The notes beneath the pieces were generated by a model. It was given only the letters and a program-made list of their open reading frames with translations, searched no databases and was not told where the DNA came from. Position numbers and translations under genes: made by a program. 64,000 bases of DNA from Lachnospiraceae bacterium RM5 (lineage in GTDB: Bacteria; Bacillota; Clostridia; Lachnospirales; Lachnospiraceae): NCBI GenBank assembly GCA_900110975.1, contig FOFK01000009.1, forward strand, positions 1-64,000, read 5' to 3'. Shown here piece by piece: positions 54,824 through 64,000 of the stretch (position 1 is the stretch's first letter; each line of letters opens with the position of its first letter).

Positions 54824-55579
54824 TTAATTAACAGTATGCTTGGTTTTGTCAGGTTGATTTAAATTTTTGTCTTTAACAGGTTCTACCAGATCGGTTGGTT
54901 TAACAGGGAAAAGGTATGCACAAATTCCCGCAGCTAAAACAGCACAGATACTTATTGTAAAACCTGAAGGAATTTTTTTTAATACAGGCATATAATAAAA
55001 TATGCAGCTAAAAATCATGGCTGATAATGATACTATTAAAACAGCCCTGCTTTTTTTGATTTCAGGAACAACAATTGCAACAAACATTCCATAAATTGCA
55101 AGTCCTAAGGCGGACATTATCATTGCAGGAAGAATATTACCACATAATGCACCAAGTGCCGTGCCAAGTGTCCAGCCTGCCCATGGCATTACTGAAAGTC
55201 CGAAAAAGTATTTTATTCCAACTTCTTTTTTTGAACTTGCAACAGCAAATATTTCATCAGTCATAAAAAATCCAAGGATATATCTATAGATTCCTCTGAA
55301 ATTTTTGCTTGTTTTCTGGCTTAAAGAAATACTCATAAAAGAGTATCTTATATTTATTGTAATCTGTGAAATTATCATTTCTAAATAGTGCCCCGGATGT
55401 ATCATTGTTTTGATTCCGGAAAACTGGCCGGCTGAAGTTATTGTAAGAAAAGAAATTAGTATGGCCTGCCACCATTTGATTCCCATGGAAACTGCCATAA
55501 TACCGAAAGTAAAGCTGACACTTAAATAGCCAAGAGCGATGGGAATGCCATCTTTTAAACCTTTAGTAAAATCATTCAT
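54824..55579 (-). CDS. azlC: AzlC-like branched-chain amino acid exporter subunit
   Basis: The protein has 251 residues. GLKDGIPIALGYLSVSFTFGIMA at the start, SAGQFSG in the second helix and LTDEI-like FFMTDEIFAVAS are AzlC-family marks. About seven membrane segments are visible. The C-terminal tail is polar (KPTDLVEPVKDKNLNQPD). It forms an operon with azlD. No T-box or leucine-responsive leader is seen upstream. Confidence 0.93.
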   Translation of the reverse strand: MNDFTKGLKDGIPIALGYLSVSFTFGIMAVSMGIKWWQAILISFLTITSAGQFSGIKTMIHPGHYLEMIISQITINIRYSFMSISLSQKTSKNFRGIYRYILGFFMTDEIFAVASSKKEVGIKYFFGLSVMPWAGWTLGTALGALCGNILPAMIMSALGLAIYGMFVAIVVPEIKKSRAVLIVSLSAMIFSCIFYYMPVLKKIPSGFTISICAVLAAGICAYLFPVKPTDLVEPVKDKNLNQPDKTKHTVN

Positions 55580-55851
55580 AATTATTAGTAATCCTTAATA
55601 ATATTTTATTAATATATTTTTATGATTTAGAAATTAACACTAATTAATTTATAGAAAAAATCCATATTTATGTTTATAACTGTATATAATGAATTATATA
55701 CAATTAAAAGACTGTTTTATAATACATTTAATTACCTATGTTATCAAGGGTAAAAAGTATTGTTAGTGAAAATACTATTGAAAATATTGTCTGATAATAC
55801 GGGGATTGATTAAATTATATCAAAAAAATATTGATATTAAGAAAAAAAAGC
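55580..55851. other. AT-rich intergenic region
   Basis: It lies between the divergent azlC and tRNA genes. It should hold the azlC promoter on the minus strand, but no clear box could be fixed in this very AT-rich sequence. No gene is seen. Confidence 0.6.
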
Positions 55852-55880
55852 TTGACAATTATAAAGAAGTTTTGTAAAAT
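55852..55880 (+). promoter_or_regulatory. Promoter of the tRNA-Gly pair
   Basis: TTGACA (55852-55857), a 17-base spacer, then TAAAAT (55875-55880), 40 bases before the first tRNA. Confidence 0.8.
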
Positions 55881-55919
55881 ATTTTTTGTTGTAACACAGT
55901 TGGTGTGAGAATCATCTTC

Positions 55920-55990
55920 GCGGGTGTAGTTCAATGGTAGAACACTAGCCTTCCAAGCTAGATACGTGGGTTCGATTCCCATCACCCGCT
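55920..55990 (+). tRNA. tRNA-Gly (TCC)
   Basis: This 71-nt cloverleaf has acceptor GCGGGTG pairing with CACCCGC and discriminator T. Anticodon loop CTTCCAA gives TCC, and the T arm contains GGTTCGATTCC. CCA is not encoded. Confidence 0.96.
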
Positions 55991-55995
55991 TCTAT

Positions 55996-56068
55996 GCGCG
56001 AGTGGCTCAGTTGGTGGAGCACAACCTTGCCAAGGTTGGGGTCGCGGGTTCGAGTCCCGTCTCGCGCT
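55996..56068 (+). tRNA. tRNA-Gly (GCC)
   Basis: This 73-nt cloverleaf has acceptor GCGCGAG pairing with CTCGCGC and discriminator T. The anticodon loop TTGCCAA gives GCC, and the T arm contains GGTTCGAGTCC. It is 5 bases after the first tRNA-Gly; CCA is not encoded. Confidence 0.96.
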
Positions 56069-56433
56069 TTTTTTAATGCCTCTGAAAGCCCCATAAATAA
56101 AGGGTTTGCGGAGGTTGGGTAAAACGAAAATATGGACGAGTAATCAAAACGAGTACTTTTACACTACTTTTGATTCTTTTAAGCCGGAAGGCTTTATTTT
56201 TTTGCTTTATTTTATTAGTTTTGAGGTGGTTTAGGCTTAATTATCTCAGTTCCACAAGTTAACTATTGTCATCATGTCACCAAACTTATAGCATTAGAGA
56301 AGTATGTATGATATTATGGAGGAAGTTACTAAGAAACAAATCGAAATTTTTAGAGGCAAATTATATTGTAGTATGAATTTTCGATTTTGTAGAGATGATG
56401 ATAATCCTAATTTGTATGGTTAAGGGGGACTAA
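56069..56433 (+). other. Region downstream of the tRNAs
   Basis: An inverted repeat AATCAAAA...TTTTGATT (about 56136-56174) is followed by a terminator (AAGCC GGAA GGCTT, 56181-56195, with T run to 56203). A 35-codon frame (56316-56423, MEEVTKKQIEIFRGKLYCSM...) lacks a ribosome site and is probably chance. The segment just after the tRNAs could be the scar of an element, but no duplicated tRNA end was found. Confidence 0.5.
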
Positions 56434-56973
56434 ATGAAAAAATATATAGCATTTCTTCGTGGTATAAATATTAGTGGTAAAAACAAAATTAGAATGTCTG
56501 ATTTGAAGTTGGAACTTGAAAATGCAGGGTTTACGCAGGTGTCAACATATTTGAATAGTGGCAATGTTACATTTTTATCTGATGACAAAAATCTTAAGAA
56601 TAGAATTGAAGATATGATTATAAATAGATTTGAACTTCGAATTCCAGTATATGTAGTTGAAGCAGATGTGTTAAATGATATTTTGTCTAATGCACCTGAA
56701 TGGTGGGGGTCAAATAGTAAAGACAAATATGATAATTTAATTTTTGTTCTTTCAGATGATACGCCTGAGCAAATATATGAGATGGTAGGACCACCTTCCG
56801 ATGGACTTGAAAAAGTGCAAAAGTATAAGAATGTTATATTTTGGACTTTTGATAGACAGCAATATCAAAAATGTAATTGGTGGAAAAAAACTGCAACTAA
56901 TGAAATTGCAGATAGATTAACAATTAGAACAGCAAATACAGTAAAGAAGGTTGCAAATAAAATTCGAAGTTAA
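56434..56973 (+). CDS. DUF1697 domain protein
   Basis: The protein has 179 residues, with AAGGGGGACTAA before the ATG. It shows MKKYIAFLRGINISGKNKIRM at the N-terminus, YLNSGNVTF, and late CNWWKKTATNEIADRLTIRTANTV, the full DUF1697 pattern. The family is widespread and cytoplasmic, with no established function. It is a single gene closed by its own terminator. Confidence 0.93.
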   Translation: MKKYIAFLRGINISGKNKIRMSDLKLELENAGFTQVSTYLNSGNVTFLSDDKNLKNRIEDMIINRFELRIPVYVVEADVLNDILSNAPEWWGSNSKDKYDNLIFVLSDDTPEQIYEMVGPPSDGLEKVQKYKNVIFWTFDRQQYQKCNWWKKTATNEIADRLTIRTANTVKKVANKIRS

Positions 56974-57007
56974 TCGACAAATTCAAGTTTGTTGAGACAA
57001 CATAACT

Positions 57008-57039
57008 GAGTCAGGATTAATGTCCTGACTCTTTTTTTT
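57008..57039 (+). terminator. Rho-independent terminator after the DUF1697 gene
   Basis: GAGTCAGGA pairs with TCCTGACTC, followed by eight T residues. Confidence 0.9.
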
Positions 57040-57272
57040 GCCATCATGGTATCTCTTTCTGTTGTCACCGTGTCATATTCAGGGATTAATAGTGAATTTA
57101 TAAATTATAATTAAGTAATTGTAAATAATAATAAAAAACCAACCAACTTGTCATTGAATTTTTTATGACAAATTGGAAAAAATTTTCATTGACTCTATTG
57201 TACTTACTTGATGAAATTCAATTGAATAAAAAAGCCAATATTGGCAAAAAAATTCATCGGAGGTGGTGAGCT

Positions 57273-58513
57273 GTGGAAATTAAAAGAGATTATTACCTTA
57301 ATCAACTGATTGAAAAAAAAGAAGATGGAATGGTAAAAATAATAACAGGAATTCGTAGATGTGGTAAATCATATTTACTAGATCCAATTTTTAAAGGATA
57401 TTTAATTGATGAAGGCGTGGATAAAGAACATATTATAAAAATAGAATTAGACCGTGCCAGTAACATAAAATATCATAAGAATCCAGAGCTATTAGAAGAA
57501 CATATTCATTCTATGATAAAGGATGAAAAAATGTATTATGTAATATTAGATGAAATTCAATTAGTTGATGGATTTGAATTTGTTGTAAGTGGTTTGCTAT
57601 ATGAAAGAAATGTGGATGTGTATATCACTGGAAGAAATTCTAAATTCTTATCGTCAGATATCATCACGGAATTCAGGGGACGCGGAGAACAAATTCATAT
57701 TAATCCTCTATCATTTTCTGAATTCTATCCAGCATCAAAACTGGATAAAATGGATGCTTGGAATGGATACCTTACTTATGGTGGTATGCCACTTGTGCTA
57801 ACAAAAAAAAGTGAAAACGAGAAATCTATATACTTAAAAAACTTATTTGAACAGACATATTTAAGTGATATAGTTGAAAGAAACGGCATAAAACGCTTAG
57901 ATATCATGGAAGCTCTTACTAATATCTTGGCTTCATCAATAGGTTCATTGACTAATCCAAAAAAATATACGAAACATTTAAGAGTAAAGGCGAAAAAGAA
58001 TTATCATTGAATACAATTAATGCTTATATGTCTTATTTAGAAGATGCATTCATCATAAAAAAAGCATTACGGTATGATGTTAAAGGAAGAAAGTATATTA
58101 ACACTCCACAGAAATATTATTATTCTGATTTGGGATTGAGAAATGCAAGGCTAAATTTTAGGCAACAGGAAGAATCACATCTTATGGAAAATGCTATCTA
58201 CAATGAATTAATAATGAGGGGATTTAATGTCGATGTCGGAGTTGTCGAAATAAGGGATGGTTATAAAAGAATTCAGACAGAAGTTGATTTTGTTTGTAAT
58301 ATAGGCAGTAAAAGATACTATATTCAATCAGCCTTAAACCTAAATACTCCTGAAAAAACCATTCAGGAATCAAGATCCCTTAATCACATCAATGATAATT
58401 TTAAAAAGATAATAATTGTTAAGGATTATATAAAACCATGGATAACTGAAGACGGAATACTTATTGTAGGAATAATAGATTTCTTACTAGATGCAGACTG
58501 CATTGATAAATAA
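57273..58513 (+). pseudogene. AAA+ ATPase with DUF4143, frameshifted at a poly-A run
   Basis: The first part (57273-58010) starts at GTG behind GGAGGTGGTGAGC. It has Walker A TGIRRCGKSYLL and Walker B VILDEIQLV, then ITGRNSKFLSSD, and ends abnormally as LRVKAKKNYH. The second part continues the family sequence (GEKELSLNTINAYMSYLEDA in the other frame) to 58513 with the nuclease-like TEVDFVCN segment. The frame change maps to the seven A bases at 57959-57965; eight A bases would restore one reading frame through KSKGEKELS. It is either a slippage mutation or a sequence error. It is related to the ATPase at 1000-2340. Confidence 0.88.
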
Positions 58514-58556
58514 TAAGGTGTTCAACAACTTCTGATTTATCAAAGGCCACGGCCAT

Positions 58557-58765
58557 AAAATAGGCGGAATTGGCAAGAACAGGCTATAAAAAAATGAGAA
58601 GCAGAAAAATTTATAGCTTTTAGGAGTGCAAAATAGACGGAATTGGCAAGAACAGGCTATAAAAAATGAGAAGCAGAAAAATTTATAGCTTTTAGGAGTG
58701 CAAAATAGACGGATTAGGTAAAAAATGGCTATAAAAAAAGGAAAACAAAAGAAATTATAGCTTTA
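58557..58765 (+). repeat. Three tandem 72-73 bp units each able to form a hairpin
   Basis: Units begin at 58557, 58630 and 58702; the first two are nearly identical and the third is diverged and shortened. Each contains GGCTATAA and, about 25 bases on, TTATAGCTTT, which pair. No spacer variation of CRISPR type is seen. From 58766 to 58980 no further gene is seen. Confidence 0.85.
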
Positions 58766-58980
58766 TCGAAATTACAGTATTCAAGATAATTGAATAGAAT
58801 TATTGTGTAGTAAAAGAATTCCATCCAGAACCATGGTACCATGGTATAAAGTAAATGTGGAACAAATGTGAAATTTGTGATATACTAACTAGGTGTATTG
58901 TGTCTTATTATAATTTTTTATCTGATTTATAGCAATTATATGAGGTTTTACGGGAAATCAGGTAAAGAATGGGAGGTAAC

Positions 58981-60351
58981 ATGAAGTTTTATAATGAAGG
59001 TAATGATGTATATCAGGTGAAGAAAATTAAAGGACCTATTGAAGGTATCGTTGAAGTACCGGGTTCTAAAAGTATTACAAATAGAGCGTTACTTATGGCA
59101 TCCATTGGAATTGGAAAGGCTCATATTACAGGAGCCTTATTTAGTGATGATTCCAGGGTCTTTTTACAGTGTTTAAAAGATTTGGGATTCAGACTGGATG
59201 TGTTTGAAGAAGAGAAGATTGTTGATATTATCGGTATGGGAGGTATTATTCCGGAAGATAATGTGACTATAAATGTTGGTGCAGCAGGTACAGCAGCCAG
59301 ATTTTTAACGGCAATGCTTGGTCTTTCAGCAGGAACATATACAATTGAATGTGCTGAACAGATGAAGAAAAGACCAATGGAAGAATTGTTTAAGGTATTA
59401 AAAGGTCTTGGTGCTGAAATTGAGTTTTTAGAGGAAGAAAATCATTTACCTGTTAAAATAAAGGGATGTGGATTGTTACAGGATAGGACATACAAAAGAG
59501 ATAGAAAAGATGTTGAAGTTATCGACATTGAGATGGATATCTCTAAGAGTACACAGTATTTAAGCGCACTTTTAATGGTAGCTCCGGCACTTAGAAAAGA
59601 TGTCTGCATACATGTGGCTTCTGAAAAGAAGATTGGTTCTTACATAAAAATTACAGTCAGCATGCTTAAGAACTTTGGAGTTAACATTGAAGTAAATGAA
59701 AAAGAAGGAACATATCTTATAACAGGTAAGAAAAAGCCTGTTGTCGGAAATTATAAAGTTGAGCCTGATTTATCAGCAGCCTGCTATTTTTATGGACTTG
59801 CAGCCATTACAAGAGGCAAGGTTACTGTAAGGGATGTACATTTTAAGTCATGCCAGGGAGACCTTGAGTTTATTGAAACATTAGAGGTTATGGGTTGCGA
59901 AATTAAAGATAATCCTGAAGGAATTGAGGTTTCAGGACCACTTCATCTTCATGGCGTAGATGTTGATATGAATAATTGTTCTGATCAGGCACTTACTCTT
60001 GCTGCAATAGCACCATTTTGTGATAGTCCGGTATGTATAAGAAACGTTGGACATATAAGAGGTCAGGAATGCGACAGAATAGAAGCTATTGTTACAAATC
60101 TTACAAACCTTTCTGTTTATTCGGAGGTTGTAGGTGATGATATATTTATTTATCCAAGAAGAGATGGAATAGCTGCAACACCGACAACTATTTATACTTT
60201 TAATGATCATAGGGTGTCTATGGCATTTGCAATGGTTGGAATAAAGGTTGATGGAATAGTTATTGATGATCCATTATGCTGCAGTAAGACTTTTGAAGAT
60301 TACTACGAAGTCTTTGAAGAATTGATATATCCGGTAAAAAAATATTTATAA
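58981..60351 (+). CDS. aroA: 3-phosphoshikimate 1-carboxyvinyltransferase (EPSP synthase)
   Basis: The protein has 456 residues from ATG 58981, with GGGAGGTAAC upstream; ATG 58969 lies before that site. AroA joins shikimate-3-phosphate and PEP, step 6 of chorismate synthesis. Signatures are VPGSKSITNRALLMASIG, the PEP-binding loop VGAAGTAARFLTAML, EPDLSAACYF and the late FNDHRVSMAFAM. The N-terminus is about 20 residues longer than usual. It is separated from aroB by 44 kb. Confidence 0.95.
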   Translation: MKFYNEGNDVYQVKKIKGPIEGIVEVPGSKSITNRALLMASIGIGKAHITGALFSDDSRVFLQCLKDLGFRLDVFEEEKIVDIIGMGGIIPEDNVTINVGAAGTAARFLTAMLGLSAGTYTIECAEQMKKRPMEELFKVLKGLGAEIEFLEEENHLPVKIKGCGLLQDRTYKRDRKDVEVIDIEMDISKSTQYLSALLMVAPALRKDVCIHVASEKKIGSYIKITVSMLKNFGVNIEVNEKEGTYLITGKKKPVVGNYKVEPDLSAACYFYGLAAITRGKVTVRDVHFKSCQGDLEFIETLEVMGCEIKDNPEGIEVSGPLHLHGVDVDMNNCSDQALTLAAIAPFCDSPVCIRNVGHIRGQECDRIEAIVTNLTNLSVYSEVVGDDIFIYPRRDGIAATPTTIYTFNDHRVSMAFAMVGIKVDGIVIDDPLCCSKTFEDYYEVFEELIYPVKKYL

Positions 60352-60429
60352 TATAAAAAATTTCTTAAATGTGAGTAGATTGTATTTACTCAAATAAACA
60401 TAAGAAATAGAGAAAGGAACATATTAAAA

Positions 60430-62874
60430 ATGGAAAATGGAATGAATAAGGTCTATGCACCTAAGCGTATTGAAAAGAAATGGCAAGATATATGGGATGA
60501 TGAAAAGGCATTTGCTACATCAGATGATTATAGTAAGCCAAAATTTTATCCGCTGGTAGAATTTCCATATCCATCCGGGCAGGGATTACATGTAGGTCAT
60601 CCAAGACCATATACAGCGCTTGATATAGTTGCAAGAAAGAGAAGAATGGAAGGATATAACGTATTATATCCAATGGGTTGGGATGCTTTTGGTTTACCAA
60701 CAGAAAATTATGCAATTAAAAATAAAATTCATCCAAAGGTTGTAACTGCAAACAATGTAAAGAGATTTAAAGAGCAGTTAAGATCTCTTGGATATTCATT
60801 TGACTGGGATAGAGAAGTAAATACAACTGATCCTGAATATTATAAATGGACTCAGTGGATTTTCTTAAAATTATTTAAAGCTGGACTTGCTTACAAAAAG
60901 GAAATGCCAATAAACTGGTGTACTTCATGTAAGGTTGGACTTGCAAATGAAGAAGTAGTTAATGGTGTTTGTGAAAGATGCGGAAGCGAAGTTGTACGTA
61001 AAGTAAAAAGCGAGTGGATGCTTAAAATCACAGAATATGCTGATAAACTTATTGAAGGTTTAGATAGTGTTGATTATATTGAAAGAGTTAAAGTTTCGCA
61101 GAAAAACTGGATTGGAAGATCTGAAGGTGCTGAAGTAGATTTCAGTATTAAAGATACAGAAGATAAGTTAAGAGTATATACAACAAGACCGGATACATTA
61201 TTTGGTGCAACATATATGGTAGTTTCTCCGGAACATCCATATATTGATAAATATAAAGATCAGATTTCGAACATGGATGAGATTATTGCATACAGGGAAA
61301 TGGCTGCAAAGAAGTCTGATTTTGAAAGAACTGAGCTTGCAAAGGATAAGACAGGTGTTGAAATAAAGGGACTTAGAGCAATTAATCCTGTTAATGATAC
61401 AGAGATTCCTATCTGGGTTTCAGATTATGTACTTATGACATATGGAACAGGTGCTATTATGGCGGTTCCTGCTCATGATGACAGAGACTTTGAATTTGCA
61501 AAGAAATTTGACCTTCCAATCATCCAGGTTGTTAAAGGAAATACTGAGGAAGTAAATAAAACAGTTGACCTTGATAAAGAAGCATTTACTGATGTTTCAA
61601 CAGGTGTTATGTTAAATTCTGGTTTTCTTGATGGACTTAGTGTTGAAGAAGCAAAAGATAAGATAAAAGATTTCCTTGAAAAAAAGAAAATCGGACATAG
61701 AAAAGTTAATTATAAATTAAGGGACTGGGTATTCTCAAGACAGAGATATTGGGGAGAACCAATTCCTATCATTCATTGCGATAAATGCGGTTATGTACCT
61801 GTTGATGAAAGTGAATTACCACTTCAGTTACCTGAAGTAGAAAGCTATATGCCAACAGATAATGGTGAATCTCCACTTGCTGCCATAACAGACTGGGTAA
61901 ATGTAAAATGCCCTTGCTGCGGTGGTGATGCTAAGAGAGAAACTGATACAATGCCACAGTGGGCAGGTTCTTCATGGTATTATTTAAGATATACAGATCC
62001 AAAGAATAAGAATGAACTTGCAAGTAAAGAAGCATTAAAATACTGGCTTCCTGTAGACTGGTATAATGGTGGAATGGAACATACTACACTTCACTTATTA
62101 TATTCAAGATTCTGGCATAAATTCTTATATGATCAGGGTGTTGTGCCAACAAAAGAACCATATCAGAAGAGAACAAGCCACGGAATGATTCTTGGTGAGA
62201 ATGGCGAGAAGATGTCAAAATCAAGAGGGAACGTTGTAAATCCTGATGATATCGTAAATGAATATGGTGCAGATACTTTAAGAACATATGAAATGTTCAT
62301 TGGAGCATTTGATTTAAGTGCTTCATGGTCAGAGCAGGGTGTTAAAGGATGTAGAAGATTCCTTGACAGAGTATGGAAATTACAGGAAATCGTAACAGAC
62401 AGCATGGATTATTCTGATGATATGGAAACAAAGATGCATCAGGTAATTAAGAAAGTTACAAATGATTATGAAAGTCTTAAATATAACACAGCAATTGCTG
62501 CAATGATGGGACTTATCAATGATTTCTATAAGAAAAATGAAGTAACCAAAAAGGAACTTCAGACACTCATTACTTTATTAAATCCTGTAGCACCACATAT
62601 TACAGAGGAAATGTGGGAACTTCTTGGATTTGAAGGAAGATTATATAACGCAAAATGGCCTGAATATGATGAAGCAAAAACAGCTTCAAACACTGTGGAA
62701 ATTGCAGTTCAGATAAATGGAAAGACAAAAGCAACTATTAATATTTCAAAGGATGAAGATAAGGACAGTGTACTTGCAAAAGCAAAAGAAGCTTTAGCAG
62801 CTAAGCTTGATAAACCTGTTATCAAGGAAATCTATGTTCCTGGAAGAATTGTAAATATAGTTGTTGGGAAATAA
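60430..62874 (+). CDS. leuS: Leucyl-tRNA synthetase
   Basis: The protein has 814 residues, full length for bacterial LeuRS. It is a class I enzyme with HVGH ([15 protein letters not shown]), a zinc-type CSTC-like insert ([23 protein letters not shown]), the editing domain ([15 protein letters not shown] and [15 protein letters not shown]) and [10 protein letters not shown]. The C-terminal tRNA-binding domain ends [11 protein letters not shown]. No T-box is seen in the 78 bases before it, unlike tyrS. Confidence 0.97.
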   Translation: MENGMNKVYAPKRIEKKWQDIWDDEKAFATSDDYSKPKFYPLVEFPYPSGQGLHVGHPRPYTALDIVARKRRMEGYNVLYPMGWDAFGLPTENYAIKNKIHPKVVTANNVKRFKEQLRSLGYSFDWDREVNTTDPEYYKWTQWIFLKLFKAGLAYKKEMPINWCTSCKVGLANEEVVNGVCERCGSEVVRKVKSEWMLKITEYADKLIEGLDSVDYIERVKVSQKNWIGRSEGAEVDFSIKDTEDKLRVYTTRPDTLFGATYMVVSPEHPYIDKYKDQISNMDEIIAYREMAAKKSDFERTELAKDKTGVEIKGLRAINPVNDTEIPIWVSDYVLMTYGTGAIMAVPAHDDRDFEFAKKFDLPIIQVVKGNTEEVNKTVDLDKEAFTDVSTGVMLNSGFLDGLSVEEAKDKIKDFLEKKKIGHRKVNYKLRDWVFSRQRYWGEPIPIIHCDKCGYVPVDESELPLQLPEVESYMPTDNGESPLAAITDWVNVKCPCCGGDAKRETDTMPQWAGSSWYYLRYTDPKNKNELASKEALKYWLPVDWYNGGMEHTTLHLLYSRFWHKFLYDQGVVPTKEPYQKRTSHGMILGENGEKMSKSRGNVVNPDDIVNEYGADTLRTYEMFIGAFDLSASWSEQGVKGCRRFLDRVWKLQEIVTDSMDYSDDMETKMHQVIKKVTNDYESLKYNTAIAAMMGLINDFYKKNEVTKKELQTLITLLNPVAPHITEEMWELLGFEGRLYNAKWPEYDEAKTASNTVEIAVQINGKTKATINISKDEDKDSVLAKAKEALAAKLDKPVIKEIYVPGRIVNIVVGK

Positions 62875-62970
62875 GTTATAAAATTAATCTGATAAGAATT
62901 TATTTGTGGGGGATGCCCTTTTAAGGGTAATCTCCCATTATGTGTAATATTAATAAATGAGGTAAAATAT

Positions 62971-63651
62971 ATGAAAGGTGCAGAAATAAAAGATAATAGA
63001 AAATTTTTAATAAAACTTTTATGTATAGAATTCTTTTTATATTATATAACGCCATTTTTATTATCTTTTACATACCATTGTTATGACGGGATATATTATG
63101 GTTCAATGAATACATGTTTTGTAAATGGAGTTACAATTGCAGCATGGTTTATAGAAATAGATATATTGCACCTTTATCTTGAAAGCAGATATGGATACGA
63201 ACTTATCAGCAGCAAGGCAAACAGGGGAAAGAATTTAAGTGACAATAAACTTTTGTTGCTTTTCATTATTCTTATTGCCTCTGTATTTATTATCAGTGCA
63301 CAGATTGGATTTAAGGTAAAACCGTTTTATGATTTTGGTACAAAATTCAGTGGTTTTGAGCTTATAAATAAAATATCAGTGCTTGTAAAAAGTGGAAGCA
63401 AATGCCTTTGGATAACCATATTTGTACGTGAGTTGCAAAAACTTTTTGAAACAAAATTTAAAAACAAAAATATTCCTTATGGCGGAATCGCATTAATGTT
63501 TTTGATGGGAATACCTGATGTTTTCATTAGTGATATAAATTTAGCAGTTACATATATACTCATTTATATTGTGTTTGGTGTTATATATTTGGTAACAGAC
63601 AGAAGCTTTGGAAAATCATTGCTTGCTAATTTATTCATATACATTTTTTAA
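62971..63651 (+). CDS. Polytopic membrane protein of unknown function
   Basis: The protein has 226 residues, with TGAGGTAAAAT before the ATG. About six hydrophobic helices are visible: FFLYYITPFLLSF, VNGVTIAAWFIEIDIL, LLLLFIILIASVFIISA and three near the C-terminus. No motif identifies a family. It is 19 bases before an LTA-synthase-like gene, so it may act in envelope polymer synthesis (inference). Confidence 0.75.
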   Translation: MKGAEIKDNRKFLIKLLCIEFFLYYITPFLLSFTYHCYDGIYYGSMNTCFVNGVTIAAWFIEIDILHLYLESRYGYELISSKANRGKNLSDNKLLLLFIILIASVFIISAQIGFKVKPFYDFGTKFSGFELINKISVLVKSGSKCLWITIFVRELQKLFETKFKNKNIPYGGIALMFLMGIPDVFISDINLAVTYILIYIVFGVIYLVTDRSFGKSLLANLFIYIF

Positions 63652-63670
63652 ATATAGAAGGTATATATAG

Positions 63671-64000
63671 ATGGATAGAATAAAAAAATGGACCGGTGAA
63701 AATAAAATAATAGTACTATATTTTGTTTATGCAGTTGTTATTGAGATGTTATGTGTTTATTCCATAGAAAAAAATCCAATAATAACAAGACCATATATAG
63801 AACTTGGTCTGCTTATTGTTATTACATGTGTTGGGCTTTTTTTAAAGAGCAACAGGGCAAGATATATTTATTCAATAATCTTTTTGATTCTGGAATCAGT
63901 AATAAATCTTGTTATGATAATAATTTATGATATGACAGGCCAGTACTTTGATTATGGAATGATAAAACTTAGAAACGATGCCTTCGGGGTATTAGAAAGC
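63671..64000 (+). CDS. Membrane protein, probable LTA synthase/phosphoglycerol transferase N-terminus (runs off right edge)
   Basis: The first 110 residues are visible from ATG 63671, with AAGG upstream. Three membrane helices are seen (IIVLYFVYAVVIEMLCVY, LGLLIVITCVGLFLK, IIFLILESVINLVMIIIY). They are followed by GQYFDYGMIKLRNDAFGVLES, which resembles the extracytoplasmic linker region before the sulfatase domain in LTA-synthase-like proteins. The catalytic domain is outside the window, so the assignment is tentative. Confidence 0.5.
   Translation, partial: MDRIKKWTGENKIIVLYFVYAVVIEMLCVYSIEKNPIITRPYIELGLLIVITCVGLFLKSNRARYIYSIIFLILESVINLVMIIIYDMTGQYFDYGMIKLRNDAFGVLES

Noticed and set aside
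55996-56200. tRNA-Gly end considered as an attachment site of a second element
   Set aside because: No second copy of the tRNA 3' end and no integrase were found downstream.
58557-58765. Tandem repeats considered as a CRISPR array
   Set aside because: Whole units are duplicated with no variable spacers, only three copies exist, and no cas gene is nearby.

Overview
The window is AT-rich (roughly one third G+C) and reads as a chromosomal segment of a Clostridia bacterium, most likely a Lachnospiraceae gut or rumen commensal. Signs of this are the ptb-buk butyrate-kinase route, SpoVG, paired GlgC/GlgD, a T-box leader on tyrS, ChW-repeat surface proteins, AGGAGG-type ribosome sites and frequent TTG/GTG starts. 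The species cannot be named from this sequence alone.

Layout. (1) 1-7160 is the 3' part of a type I restriction-modification locus. It holds the C-terminal end of an expressed-orientation hsdS, two oppositely oriented silent hsdS half-genes sharing short repeats, an AAA+ DUF4143 ATPase between them, hsdR, and a tyrosine recombinase gene flanked by an inverted repeat. This is the architecture of an inversion-driven, phase-variable type I system; hsdM and the 5' part of hsdS would lie left of the window. (2) 7254-29395 is mostly core genome: methyltransferase, YdcF-like protein, T-box plus tyrS, SDR reductase, an SH3/NlpC-P60 wall hydrolase, aroB, two ChW-repeat secreted proteins, glgC-glgD, spoVG, pth-mfd, an LCP wall-polymer ligase and ptb-buk. 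(3) 29397-45408 is a degenerate integrative element bounded by an 18-bp direct repeat. It inserted at the start codon of a HAD phosphatase gene that originally followed buk by 2 bases. Its cargo is a defence-type island: Xre/ImmA regulators, a toxin-like gene with a partner, a second complete type I system (hsdM, hsdS, hsdR), a GIY-YIG/DUF4357 protein, an AbiH-like protein, a RES-domain gene with a nonsense codon, a GC-raised non-coding block that may be a large structured RNA, a membrane protein, a degenerate repeat array, an excisionase and an internally deleted integrase. (4) 45392-64000 returns to core genes: HAD, ilvE, HU, rqcP, divIC, tilS, ftsH, an alpha-amylase family enzyme, azlC/azlD, two tRNA-Gly genes, DUF1697, a frameshifted DUF4143 ATPase, aroA, leuS and envelope genes running off the right edge.

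The strongest theme is three separate mechanisms for changing type I restriction specificity in 36 kb. The first locus looks built for recombinase-mediated hsdS inversion. The second hsdS carries three 12-bp SAEL repeats between its target-recognition domains, the EcoR124-type spacer switch. It also carries a (GACA)7 tract at its 3' end, where loss of one unit would fuse a third, currently out-of-frame recognition domain to the protein. All functional calls are from sequence reading only; no database search or folding program was run.
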